5,604 nt of DNA from Methylovirgula sp. (GCA_025356505.1 JANXSV010000312.1:1-5604); one strand, 5' to 3'. Positions 1 to 5,604 are shown, counted from the first letter of the stretch. Notes: a model not told the origin generated them from the sequence alone. A program made the numbers and translations.

Positions 1-248
1 GCCTTGCCCTTGAGGATAACCTGTAAACGTGTGCGGTCGCGTCCGTCATAAAGCCGGAGCAAACCCTCGCGGAGCGGATTAAGCAAGCCGCGGTCTTCAT
101 AAAACCTCAGGCTCCGCAAAGTTACCCCAAACTCGCGGGCAAGATCTCCAATTGTATAATAATGTGTGGTGTGAGCAGACGATCGCGCGTTGGCAGCTCT
201 CTGGGTCAGGCTGGCAGGTGTCTGGCTTAGGTTTTGACGTATGGACAT
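1..248 (-). CDS. MerR-family transcriptional regulator, 5' part (partial at the left window edge)
   Basis: Reading the minus strand from ATG 248-246 gives 82 codons open to the window edge. Residues about 31-75 are a typical MerR winged helix-turn-helix: YTIGDLAREFGVTLRSLRFYE, then DRGLL, an Arg-rich wing (NPLREGLLRLY) and RDRTRLQVILKGK. Such proteins bind a dyad in a promoter spacer as dimers and distort the DNA. The effector-binding or dimerisation C-terminus lies outside the window, so the ligand cannot be read. The start is well constrained: the frame is open only from the TGA at 308-306, and ATG 248 is the only ATG/GTG/TTG before the HTH. AAGAGG at 264-259 is a reasonable ribosome binding site. 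Residues 2-29 form an unusual Ser/Thr/Ala/Gln-rich tail before the HTH. From memory, related alphaproteobacterial regulators often sit beside acyl-CoA dehydrogenase genes; that neighbour is not visible here. The gene diverges from the podJ-like gene. Confidence 0.88.
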   Translation of the reverse strand, partial: MSIRQNLSQTPASLTQRAANARSSAHTTHYYTIGDLAREFGVTLRSLRFYEDRGLLNPLREGLLRLYDGRDRTRLQVILKGK

Positions 249-258
249 CGGAAACGTA

Positions 259-264
259 CCTCTT
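259..264 (-). promoter_or_regulatory. Probable ribosome binding site of the merR-like gene
   Basis: The minus strand reads AAGAGG ten bases before ATG 248. It is the only purine-rich Shine-Dalgarno-like stretch near that start, and it supports the long N-terminal tail ahead of the HTH. Confidence 0.5.
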
Positions 265-308
265 CGTGAAGATGGTTCATGTGCCCTTGCTTCGACCTGA
301 TCGAATCA

Positions 309-326
309 AATTCACAACTTTGAATT
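309..326. promoter_or_regulatory. 18-bp dyad AATTCA-N6-TGAATT, candidate operator
   Basis: The sequence AATTCACAACTTTGAATT has perfect 6-bp inverted arms (309-314 and 321-326) around a six-base centre. It lies 61-78 bp upstream of the merR-like start, where that gene's promoter would be expected. MerR-family regulators commonly bind a dyad of about this size in their own or a divergent promoter, so autoregulation is a reasonable inference. The sequence itself shows only the symmetry. The centre also contains an inverted copy of the AAAGTTGT repeat found at 374-402. Confidence 0.45.
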
Positions 327-402
327 GCAATAACCCTGCGTTACAATTAATATAAACGCGGAGAAAGCAATCGGAAGTTGTAGTGAAATACCCAAAGTTG
401 TA
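314..402. repeat. Three copies of an AAAGTTGTA-like 8-9-mer in the divergent intergenic region
   Basis: AAAGTTGT occurs on the minus strand at 321-314. It recurs on the plus strand as GAAGTTGTA at 374-382 and AAAGTTGTA at 394-402. The two plus-strand copies start exactly 20 bp apart, about two helical turns, so they present the same DNA face. That phasing is what a cooperatively bound regulator site would show. No regulator is identified, and chance recurrence in AT-rich DNA is possible. Confidence 0.4.
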
Positions 403-475
403 AATTTAATCCGGTTGGAAGCGGGGCTTCACACTTGCGATGGGGCAGGGGGGCGCTTGGTGACCTGTGTCAAAA

Positions 476-502
476 TTAACCAACCTTAACGCAATGTTTA
501 CC
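476..502 (+). promoter_or_regulatory. Cluster of TTAAC half sites, candidate CtrA-type binding region
   Basis: TTAAC occurs at 476-480 and 486-490, followed by TTTACC at 497-502. The last pair reads TTAA-N7-TTTAC (486-501), one mismatch from the known CtrA consensus TTAA-N7-TTAAC. The first pair has the same half sites with a six-base gap. CtrA is the alphaproteobacterial cell-cycle response regulator, and PodJ-family genes are cell-cycle controlled in Caulobacter. The cluster overlaps the likely -35 region of the podJ-like gene. The motif match is visible; binding is inferred. Confidence 0.45.
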
Positions 503-526
503 ATCCATGAGGAATGTTCATAAATA
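498..526 (+). promoter_or_regulatory. Possible promoter of the podJ-like gene
   Basis: TTACCA (498-503) and TAAATA (521-526) are separated by 17 bases, the standard sigma70-type spacing. Each box matches the consensus only moderately. Transcription would begin near 533, giving a leader of about 90 bases. The TTAAC cluster overlaps the -35 box, and the GATTC methylation site lies shortly after the predicted start. Other weak box pairs exist in this AT-rich stretch. Confidence 0.3.
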
Positions 527-549
527 CGGACGGGCAATGGGGGTGGAGT

Positions 550-554
550 GATTC
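550..554. promoter_or_regulatory. GANTC (CcrM-type) site upstream of the podJ-like gene
   Basis: GATTC matches the GANTC site methylated by CcrM in Alphaproteobacteria, 70 bases before the start codon. A second site, GAATC, lies at 303-307 on the merR side. GcrA uses methylated GANTC sites at some cell-cycle promoters. Two sites in 375 bp is close to chance and several more occur inside the genes, so only the location is suggestive. Confidence 0.3.
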
Positions 555-596
555 TCTTTCATACCGTGCAGAACGTCTGAATTGAATTTTGCAAAT

Positions 597-611
597 TGCG
601 GGCAATCCGCA
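597..611 (+). other. Small leader hairpin next to the podJ-like start
   Basis: TGCGG (597-601) can pair with CCGCA (607-611) around the loop GCAAT, ending 12 bases before the ATG. It overlaps the DNA dyad ATTGC-GG-GCAAT at 595-606. The region before the start has no good Shine-Dalgarno sequence, only GGG at 614-616, so a small hairpin here could affect initiation. With five base pairs, it could also be chance. Confidence 0.25.
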
Positions 612-623
612 TCGGGCTGAAAC

Positions 624-3600
624 ATGATCAAAAGTCACAATCGTATGTCACAGCGTTCGGAATTTGATGCGCGGCAGGATTTCGCCGGACGCGCTATCGA
701 AGCTGACGAATTTGAGACGACCGATGCGGCGCGGCGCGCGGCACGTCAGGCTGGTCTCTCGCTGGAAACCTGGATTAACAAGGTCGTGGCCGATAAGGCT
801 GCGAAGCTAGGCCTCTACGAAGATGATCTTGATGAAGACGAGCGTATGGACGCGATTGTCGAAAAGCTGACCCGCCTTAACTTGCGCAACGGTCGTTCGA
901 TGGCGCAGATAAACGAGCGGAATGCCGCGCCTCAGAGCCGCCGTGCCACCCGCACTCAATCGCTGCCTGAATTTGAAAACGTGCTTGGATTCGAAAGTGT
1001 CCTTGCCCGCATCGAGTCCATGGAGGCGCGGTTAAATCCGCCACCATCCGCTGATACGCAGGCGGTATTGCAAAATGCGCTCGAACGCCTCGAACAAAAG
1101 ATCAATCGGCTCGATACCGGTACATTCAACACTGATGATCGGCGCCCAACCGCAAGTGAAGGACTAAAAAGCGCACCCACCAGGCCATTTTCAACGGCAT
1201 TTTCCGGACTCGAGGCCAAGCTTGAAGCCCTGAACGCCAGCTTGGACCGTAGCGCCTTAACCCGGCCAACGCGCCACAGCGAACCGGCCTTCACCGCATC
1301 GCGCCGCTTTGAGGCACCTCGCCCCGCAACGGCGCCAATTCCTGCTGCGTCCAGCGACGATCTCCCGCATTACCGGTCTTCGGCGAGCATGGACGCAAAG
1401 GCATTCGACGGCCTCCACGCCGAAATTGCCAAATTGGCCGCGCAAATGCACGAACTGCGCCGTCCGCAACCGGTTGCTGAAATTGCGGCCTTGCAGAATG
1501 ATTTGGCCAATATGGCCAAGGTTTTGGCCGATTTGGCACCGCGACAGGCGGTGTCTTCGCTGGAGCATCGCATTGACGACCTGATCGATTCGCTCCACCA
1601 CAACGGCAACAGCGCCATGAATAATTCTGTGGCAGGTTCCATCCATGATCTGACATCAGACCTGCGGCAGATGGTCAGCGAGGTTGATCCGCGCACGCAC
1701 ATCTCCGCTTTGGAGGGAGAGGTCCGCCACCTGTCCCGCAAAGTTGCAGATATGGAAACCGCTGGTTTTGACCATGTCGCCTTTGCTGATTTACAAAGTC
1801 AGACCTCTGACATGCGGCAACTTCTGCAAAAGGTGCTGGCACGGCCTCAGTCCTTTGAAGCGCTTGAGCGTCAGATCGCATTTCTGACCGATAAAATCAG
1901 CGCGATATCTGCCGTTGGCCCTTCGCACACCTCGGCACCGGAAATTGCCGCTGCGGTCGATGCCATTCGCACTATGGTCGATCGCAAGCTCGGCTCAAAT
2001 CCATTGGCCTCTGTAGAACGGCAAATTGCGTCTTTGAGCGAAAAAATTGATACGCTCGATAGCCATCATGCAAGCTCTGCGGCTCACGGTGCCAATACTG
2101 ACGATATTGTTGCCGCTCTGGACCATGTGCGCTTGCAGATGGACACCAAGCCGGGTTCGCATCATTTTCAGGCTCTTGAACATCAATTGCATGCTCTGTC
2201 CAGCCGGATAGATATGGCTCTGGCACAAACTCCTGCCATCGCCCCTGCCGCACCGGCACCGCGCGTTGATATGTCGGCACTTGAGGGCATGTTGAACGCC
2301 TTGGCGGCTAAGATCGACGAAGCCCGCGAGCCTAACGCAGATTCTCAGGCCTTCGCGGCGCTTGAAGCCCAGATGACCCGTATTTCAGCACAATTTGACA
2401 GTGCTGAAACCAATTCAAAGCATTTCAAATCGCTGCAAAATTCAATCACAGACCTTTTTGCGCATCTGGAAGAAACACGCGAATTCGCCTTGCGGGCAGC
2501 TGAAAAGGCCGTGCAGCACACCGACGTCAAAACGTCACTTGTCGAGGCGCAGACCCTTCCTCAGGTGAATGCGCTTTCGCAGGATCTCAGTAGCCTTCTC
2601 AAGGCGCAGGAGGTAGCTGACCGGCGCGCCAACCAGACCATGAGTGCTGTCCACGCGACCCTTGAAAAGATCGTTGGCAGATTGGCGTCGCTTGAGGACG
2701 AAGTTACGGACGCGCGGCGTCGGCCTGAACCGTCGACTTTTGCGCCGGTTTCAGCCAAGGTTTCTGAAACAGCCTTCGTGAAGGCGCCGCAAATGGTACC
2801 GCCAGCGGCCATCTGGTCCACAGCGGACGCAAATGTGCAGGGCTCAACCGCTACTGCGGCGGCTGAGGTCTCGTCAATTCCAGAGGTGGAGTTGATCGAG
2901 CCGTCCACCGTGCGTAACGCAAATGCGGATCTGCGCCTTCCAAATTCAGATTTCACGGCAAACCGCATGCCGGATCCAAGCGACGAGCCGGGAGAAGAAA
3001 ATTTCCTTCTTGAACCTGGCCTTGGACTGGCACCCGTTCGTAATGGTCAGCGTCCGACGCTTCACGCGCGTCACGACCCTGAGTTTAAAGCTGCTGTTGG
3101 CGAAAGTGTTGAAGAACGCGTCAGCACCAAGTCGGGCTTTATCGCTGCCGCGCGTCGCGCCGCTCAAGCCGCCGCTGTAGCCTCACAGAGCCAGATTGAA
3201 GAGGCCAAATCCAAGCCGGGCAAAGCAGGCGCAAAGCTCTCCGAGCTTGGCACCCCGGCAATGCTGCTTGAAAAAGCGCGCCAATACGCCGAGGATCGCA
3301 AACGTCCGCTTCTGCTAGGCATGGCCGGCGTAATGATCGCCTTTCTCGGCGTTCAGGTTTACGGTGCCTTGAGCAGCGGCGATACAAACACGTCTGCGCC
3401 AGCTCCGGTCCAAATCTCCCCGGCCAAGCCTGTTGCGGCAGCTCCGGCCCCCGCCGAACTACCAAAGCCTGCGCAGGAGCAAGCCGCTAAACCCGCGCCT
3501 GTTGAAGTGAAACCCGTGCCTCCCGTTGCTGCTGCGCCGCCGGTACAGACTGCGCCGCCGGTACAAACTGCGCCACAAAGCAGTTCATCCCTGTCACGGC

Positions 3601-4790
3601 CAGCGCCGAGTCCATCGCCTGCCGTTCCACCCTCTGTGCGGCAAGGCAATCCGCTCAATCTACCGCCTGGGCCGAAAGCGGCTCTGCAGGTGCAAAAATC
3701 ACTCTTCAGTCTCAATATGAGCGCACCAACGGCTGTTGGCGGATTTGCCCAATCTGCGCCCGCTCTTGTCACACGCGGATTTAACACGGTTAAGCCTGTT
3801 GTGGTTTCGGCTGCTGCCAAAAAAATAGACATGACACCTCTAGGCACAACAGCGCCACAGCCGGACGCGGTTATGCCGATGGATACTGTGCCTTCGCCCA
3901 GCGTGGCTTCACCGCCCGCGCCCAAAATGGAGTCGCCGCAACCGCAGGGCAGCGCGCCTGCCGCATATTCAGCACCGCTTAAGGCGCCCGATGCTTCGGT
4001 CACAAGTGCAGCGGCTCCTGCTGCCGCCGCCGGATCTGCCAATCCACCTGTAACAGTCCCCGCGCTCACGGGACAGACTCCGGCGGTTGACGCGGCGCTC
4101 CAACCCGCTTCAACCGGTCTCAAAGCCGCTGCCAATGCTGGAAACCCCGCAGCCCAATATGAACTCGCATCCAAATATGCTGACGGCCGTGGCGAGACCC
4201 GCGATTTTAAAGCGGCAGCACTCTTGTTTGAAAAATCAGCGAGCCAAAACCTCGCCCCGGCCCAATATCGCCTCGGCGCACTTTACGAAAAAGGATTGGG
4301 CGTCCCGCGTGACCTCAGCATGGCCAAGGCGCTCTATCAAAAGGCCGCAGAGCAGGGAAATCCGCGCGCCATGCACAACCTCGCAGTTTTGACTGCCGAA
4401 GGCTCTGACGGCCATCCGGACTACGCCGGAGCGCTCAACTGGTTTAAGAAAGCTGCCGAATATGGCGTGCGCGACAGTCAGTTCAATCTCGGAATTTTAT
4501 GTGCGCGTGGCTTGGGGCAAGCACCTGACATGGCGCAAGCCTATGTCTGGTTTTCAGCTGCGGCTGCTCAAGGGGATGAGGACGCCGCAAAAAAGCGCGA
4601 TGAAGTGGCTTTACGCCTCGATGCTGCTGTCTTGGAAACGGCAAAGGCGAATTTCGCCGGCTTCAAAGCCAGAGCGCCGGAGACACCCGCTGTTGAGGTC
4701 GCCGTCCCCGCCGGAGGCTGGGACGCAACCGCACCGAAGGTGGAAAACCGCAAGCTTCCCGCCGCTGTCGCCAAGGCCAAGGTATCTTAG
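624..4790 (+). CDS. podJ: PodJ-like polar organelle development / localization factor with Sel1-like repeats
   Basis: This 1388-residue protein has the bitopic layout of PodJ-family polarity factors. Residues 34-60 (DAARRAARQAGLSLETWINKV and following) are a short conserved helical N-terminus, then an acidic patch (65-74). Residues about 120-700 are a coiled coil built from repeated xALExQIxxLxxKID-like segments. An acidic, Pro-rich, probably disordered stretch (about 750-815) precedes an Ala-rich amphipathic segment (837-850, SGFIAAARRAAQAA). One membrane helix spans about 896-916, with Lys/Arg on its N-terminal side and no cleavable signal. The rest should be periplasmic: a Pro/Ala linker, then four 36-residue Sel1-like repeats (1173-1316). 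In Caulobacter, PodJ gathers kinases and morphogenesis proteins at one pole; that role is inferred here. I see no peptidoglycan-binding domain after the repeats. ATG 624 follows an in-frame TGA (618-620), so no longer start exists; ATG 645 is the alternative, and both lack a strong Shine-Dalgarno. The exact ortholog name is less certain than the architecture. Confidence 0.85.
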   Translation: MIKSHNRMSQRSEFDARQDFAGRAIEADEFETTDAARRAARQAGLSLETWINKVVADKAAKLGLYEDDLDEDERMDAIVEKLTRLNLRNGRSMAQINERNAAPQSRRATRTQSLPEFENVLGFESVLARIESMEARLNPPPSADTQAVLQNALERLEQKINRLDTGTFNTDDRRPTASEGLKSAPTRPFSTAFSGLEAKLEALNASLDRSALTRPTRHSEPAFTASRRFEAPRPATAPIPAASSDDLPHYRSSASMDAKAFDGLHAEIAKLAAQMHELRRPQPVAEIAALQNDLANMAKVLADLAPRQAVSSLEHRIDDLIDSLHHNGNSAMNNSVAGSIHDLTSDLRQMVSEVDPRTHISALEGEVRHLSRKVADMETAGFDHVAFADLQSQTSDMRQLLQKVLARPQSFEALERQIAFLTDKISAISAVGPSHTSAPEIAAAVDAIRTMVDRKLGSNPLASVERQIASLSEKIDTLDSHHASSAAHGANTDDIVAALDHVRLQMDTKPGSHHFQALEHQLHALSSRIDMALAQTPAIAPAAPAPRVDMSALEGMLNALAAKIDEAREPNADSQAFAALEAQMTRISAQFDSAETNSKHFKSLQNSITDLFAHLEETREFALRAAEKAVQHTDVKTSLVEAQTLPQVNALSQDLSSLLKAQEVADRRANQTMSAVHATLEKIVGRLASLEDEVTDARRRPEPSTFAPVSAKVSETAFVKAPQMVPPAAIWSTADANVQGSTATAAAEVSSIPEVELIEPSTVRNANADLRLPNSDFTANRMPDPSDEPGEENFLLEPGLGLAPVRNGQRPTLHARHDPEFKAAVGESVEERVSTKSGFIAAARRAAQAAAVASQSQIEEAKSKPGKAGAKLSELGTPAMLLEKARQYAEDRKRPLLLGMAGVMIAFLGVQVYGALSSGDTNTSAPAPVQISPAKPVAAAPAPAELPKPAQEQAAKPAPVEVKPVPPVAAAPPVQTAPPVQTAPQSSSSLSRPAPSPSPAVPPSVRQGNPLNLPPGPKAALQVQKSLFSLNMSAPTAVGGFAQSAPALVTRGFNTVKPVVVSAAAKKIDMTPLGTTAPQPDAVMPMDTVPSPSVASPPAPKMESPQPQGSAPAAYSAPLKAPDASVTSAAAPAAAAGSANPPVTVPALTGQTPAVDAALQPASTGLKAAANAGNPAAQYELASKYADGRGETRDFKAAALLFEKSASQNLAPAQYRLGALYEKGLGVPRDLSMAKALYQKAAEQGNPRAMHNLAVLTAEGSDGHPDYAGALNWFKKAAEYGVRDSQFNLGILCARGLGQAPDMAQAYVWFSAAAAQGDEDAAKKRDEVALRLDAAVLETAKANFAGFKARAPETPAVEVAVPAGGWDATAPKVENRKLPAAVAKAKVS
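1854..2165 (+). repeat. Tandem ~50-residue coiled-coil repeat inside the podJ-like gene
   Basis: Two adjacent protein units align: residues 411-460 (begins FEALERQIAFLTDKIS) and 461-514 (begins LASVERQIASLSEKID). Each starts with an LExQIxxLxxKI segment and ends with an AxDxxRxxxDxKxGS-like segment. A third, shortened unit begins at residue 515 (FQALEHQLHALSSRID), and a related half-unit starts at 550 (MSALEGMLNALAAKIDE). The DNA copies are diverged, so this is an old protein-level duplication. Confidence 0.65.
3309..3371 (+). other. Single transmembrane segment of the podJ-like protein
   Basis: Residues about 896-916 (LLLGMAGVMIAFLGVQVYGAL) are the only clearly hydrophobic stretch of membrane length in the protein. 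The flanking EDRKRP on the N-terminal side is positively charged, which by the positive-inside rule puts the coiled coil in the cytoplasm and the Sel1 repeats in the periplasm. Confidence 0.85.
3532..3574 (+). repeat. 18-bp tandem repeat encoding APPVQT units
   Basis: Two 18-bp units (3532-3549 and 3550-3567) differ at one base, and seven bases of a third follow (3568-3574). They encode the repeat APPVQT-APPVQT in the Pro/Ala-rich periplasmic linker. The length is a multiple of three, so gain or loss of a unit would keep the frame. Confidence 0.85.
4140..4571 (+). other. Four contiguous 36-residue Sel1-like repeats of the podJ-like protein
   Basis: Residues 1173-1208, 1209-1244, 1245-1280 and 1281-1316 are each exactly 36 residues and share the Sel1 pattern AxxxLAxxYxxGxGxxxDxxxAxxxxxxAAxQ. 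The first begins GNPAAQYELASKYADGRG and the second NLAPAQYRLGALYEKGLG. Repeat 3 is the most diverged in its turn, with SDGHPD in place of the usual GxGVPxD. A partial fifth helix (GDEDAAKKRDEVALRL) caps the array. Sel1 repeats form alpha-solenoids that bind partner proteins. Their place on the predicted outer side of the membrane helix suggests a periplasmic partner. Confidence 0.88.
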
Positions 4791-4793
4791 AGC

Positions 4794-5604
4794 CTATCTA
4801 GCGATTATGAGAAGGCCGGGTACATCCCGGCCCTTGTCCTTGCGGGCTGATTCCTGGCGAGAATACGCGATCTCAAAACCGGTTTTTGCCGCCAGTTGCC
4901 GCAGGTGTGTTTCGCTATGGGCAAAACGTAAATCCTCGCCAAGCTCGAAACCGGCACTAAGCGTGGAATCCGCACTTGCGTGGCTCTGCACCGTAAAGCC
5001 GAACACGCCCCCGGCCTTTAGAACCCGCCGCACCTGTGAAAATATCTCTTCAAGCGGACCGATATAAACAAATACATCCGCTGCCAGAATGAGATCGGCG
5101 CTATTTTCGGGTTGATGCCGCAGATATTCGAGTAGTTCAGCCACATCCAGATCTTCATAAAGACCGCATTTTTGCGCCTGTTTGATCATCTGAGACGCAA
5201 TATCAACGCCGCTTGCCCGTCTAAACCGGCCCTCGAGCGCTTTGCCCATCAAGCCTGTTCCGCAGCCAAGGTCGATGAAATGGTCGAACACGTGCGTGGC
5301 AGGCGCCAGTGTGTTCAGCCCCGCGGTCAACAAAATCGGCGCTCGATAGCCTAGCCCTTGAACGAGATGTGCTTCGTATCGCGGTGCATATTGGTCAAAC
5401 AAATTAGCAACATAGGCGCTGACGCCCGAAGTTGCGGGTTTGCCGAGGCGCACCAGATGCAGTGCGGCCCCGAAGGGATCAGACGGGTCCACTTCCAGAG
5501 TGCGGTTAAAGGCAGATATGGCTTTGGCGTGGTCACCACCGCGCTCGAGCGCATCCGCAAAGGCGAACCAACCGGCAGCCCAATTTGGCACCATTTCGAG
5601 AACC
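4794..5604 (-). CDS. TPR-containing SAM-dependent methyltransferase (COG4976-like), 5' end beyond the window
   Basis: The minus-strand frame ends at TAG 4796-4794 and is open to the right edge. An internal ATG (5594-5592) gives 266 residues, but upstream codons read VLE in the same frame. VLEMVPNWAAGWFAFADALE is an ordinary TPR helix pair, so the true start is probably outside. Numbering from that ATG, residues 1-50 are TPR-like (ending GDHAKAISAFNRTLEVDPSDP). Then come AYVANLFDQYAPRYE (60-74) and a class I methyltransferase fold: motif I IDLGCGTG (107-114), acidic D131 in SGVD for the SAM ribose, SADLILAADVFVYIG (165-179) and VLKAGGVFGFTVQ (191-203). The substrate is unknown; annotated relatives are often loosely named trans-aconitate methyltransferase-like, which I would not transfer. 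No signal peptide or membrane segment is seen, so it is probably cytoplasmic. It converges on the podJ-like gene with three bases between the stop codons. Confidence 0.9.
   Translation of the reverse strand, partial: VLEMVPNWAAGWFAFADALERGGDHAKAISAFNRTLEVDPSDPFGAALHLVRLGKPATSGVSAYVANLFDQYAPRYEAHLVQGLGYRAPILLTAGLNTLAPATHVFDHFIDLGCGTGLMGKALEGRFRRASGVDIASQMIKQAQKCGLYEDLDVAELLEYLRHQPENSADLILAADVFVYIGPLEEIFSQVRRVLKAGGVFGFTVQSHASADSTLSAGFELGEDLRFAHSETHLRQLAAKTGFEIAYSRQESARKDKGRDVPGLLIIAR
4814..4832. terminator. GC-rich hairpin at the convergent gene junction, possible terminator
   Basis: GGCCGGG (4814-4820) and CCCGGCC (4826-4832) form a perfect 7-bp stem with loop TACAT. It begins 24 bases past the podJ-like stop. 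On the plus strand it is followed only by CTTGTCCTTG, and on the minus strand by TTCTC, so neither side has a strong U-tract. It lies inside methyltransferase codons for GRDVPG (residues 255-260), so coding constraint could explain part of the symmetry. It is the best candidate for ending podJ-like transcription. Confidence 0.4.

Noticed and set aside
325..330. TTGCAA as the -35 box of the merR promoter
   Set aside because: With 17-bp spacing the -10 would be GATTCG, a poor match, and neighbouring alternatives are no better. I could not choose a merR promoter.
152..355. Plus-strand 67-codon open frame
   Set aside because: It lies antisense to the MerR start region and across its upstream dyad. 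It has no ribosome binding site and no recognisable domain, and the minus-strand MerR HTH clearly explains the left part.
423..453. G-runs (GGGG, GGGG, GGGGGG) as a G-quadruplex
   Set aside because: Only three tracts lie close together, and one loop is 16 bases. A stable quadruplex needs four tracts with shorter loops.
591..599. Palindrome GCAAATTGC as an operator
   Set aside because: It is only 4 bp per arm and AT-rich, and it overlaps a competing dyad. It is too short to support as a separate site.
3359..4174. Minus-strand 271-codon open frame
   Set aside because: It is Gly/Ala-rich and fully antisense to the Pro/Ala linker of the podJ-like gene. Such long shadows are expected opposite GC-rich Pro/Ala codons.
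4462..5067. Plus-strand 201-codon open frame across the convergent junction
   Set aside because: It overlaps the Sel1 repeats out of frame and then runs antisense to the methyltransferase. Its product is Arg/Ser/Pro-rich with no domain, typical of a shadow frame.

Overview
The window looks chromosomal and comes from an alphaproteobacterium, most likely a member of the Hyphomicrobiales (Rhizobiales). The main reasons are a very long PodJ-like polarity protein (cytoplasmic coiled coil, one membrane segment, Sel1-like repeats), a moderately high GC content, and GANTC and TTAA-N7-TTAAC-like motifs upstream of it. No genus can be assigned from the sequence alone.

Layout. (1) Positions 1-248, minus strand: the 5' part of a MerR-family regulator gene, cut by the left edge, with a clear winged-helix DNA-binding domain. 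(2) Positions 249-623: a divergent intergenic region of about 375 bp. It holds an 18-bp dyad and a family of AAAGTTGTA-like repeats on the merR side. On the podJ side it holds a cluster of TTAAC half sites overlapping a plausible promoter, a GANTC site and a small leader hairpin. (3) Positions 624-4790, plus strand: one 1388-codon gene for a PodJ-like polar organising protein. Its order is a short conserved N-terminal helix region, a long repetitive coiled coil, an acidic disordered stretch, an Ala-rich juxtamembrane segment, a single membrane helix, a Pro/Ala-rich periplasmic linker and four 36-residue Sel1-like repeats. (4) Positions 4794-5604, minus strand: a TPR-containing SAM-dependent methyltransferase (COG4976 type) that runs off the right edge. 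Its stop codon lies three bases from the podJ-like stop. A 7-bp GC-rich hairpin lies just inside its 3' end.

How the parts relate. The two outer genes face the central gene from opposite sides: merR diverges from it and the methyltransferase converges on it. The central gene is therefore probably its own transcription unit, with its own upstream control. PodJ-family proteins mark a cell pole and recruit signalling and morphogenesis proteins there, and their expression is cell-cycle controlled in Caulobacter. The candidate CtrA-like and CcrM sites fit that picture but are untested. I see no sign of a mobile element, CRISPR array, RNA gene or defence system. The region reads as a conserved core locus, and its less obvious content is the regulatory detail in the 375-bp divergent region and the repeat structure of the large protein.
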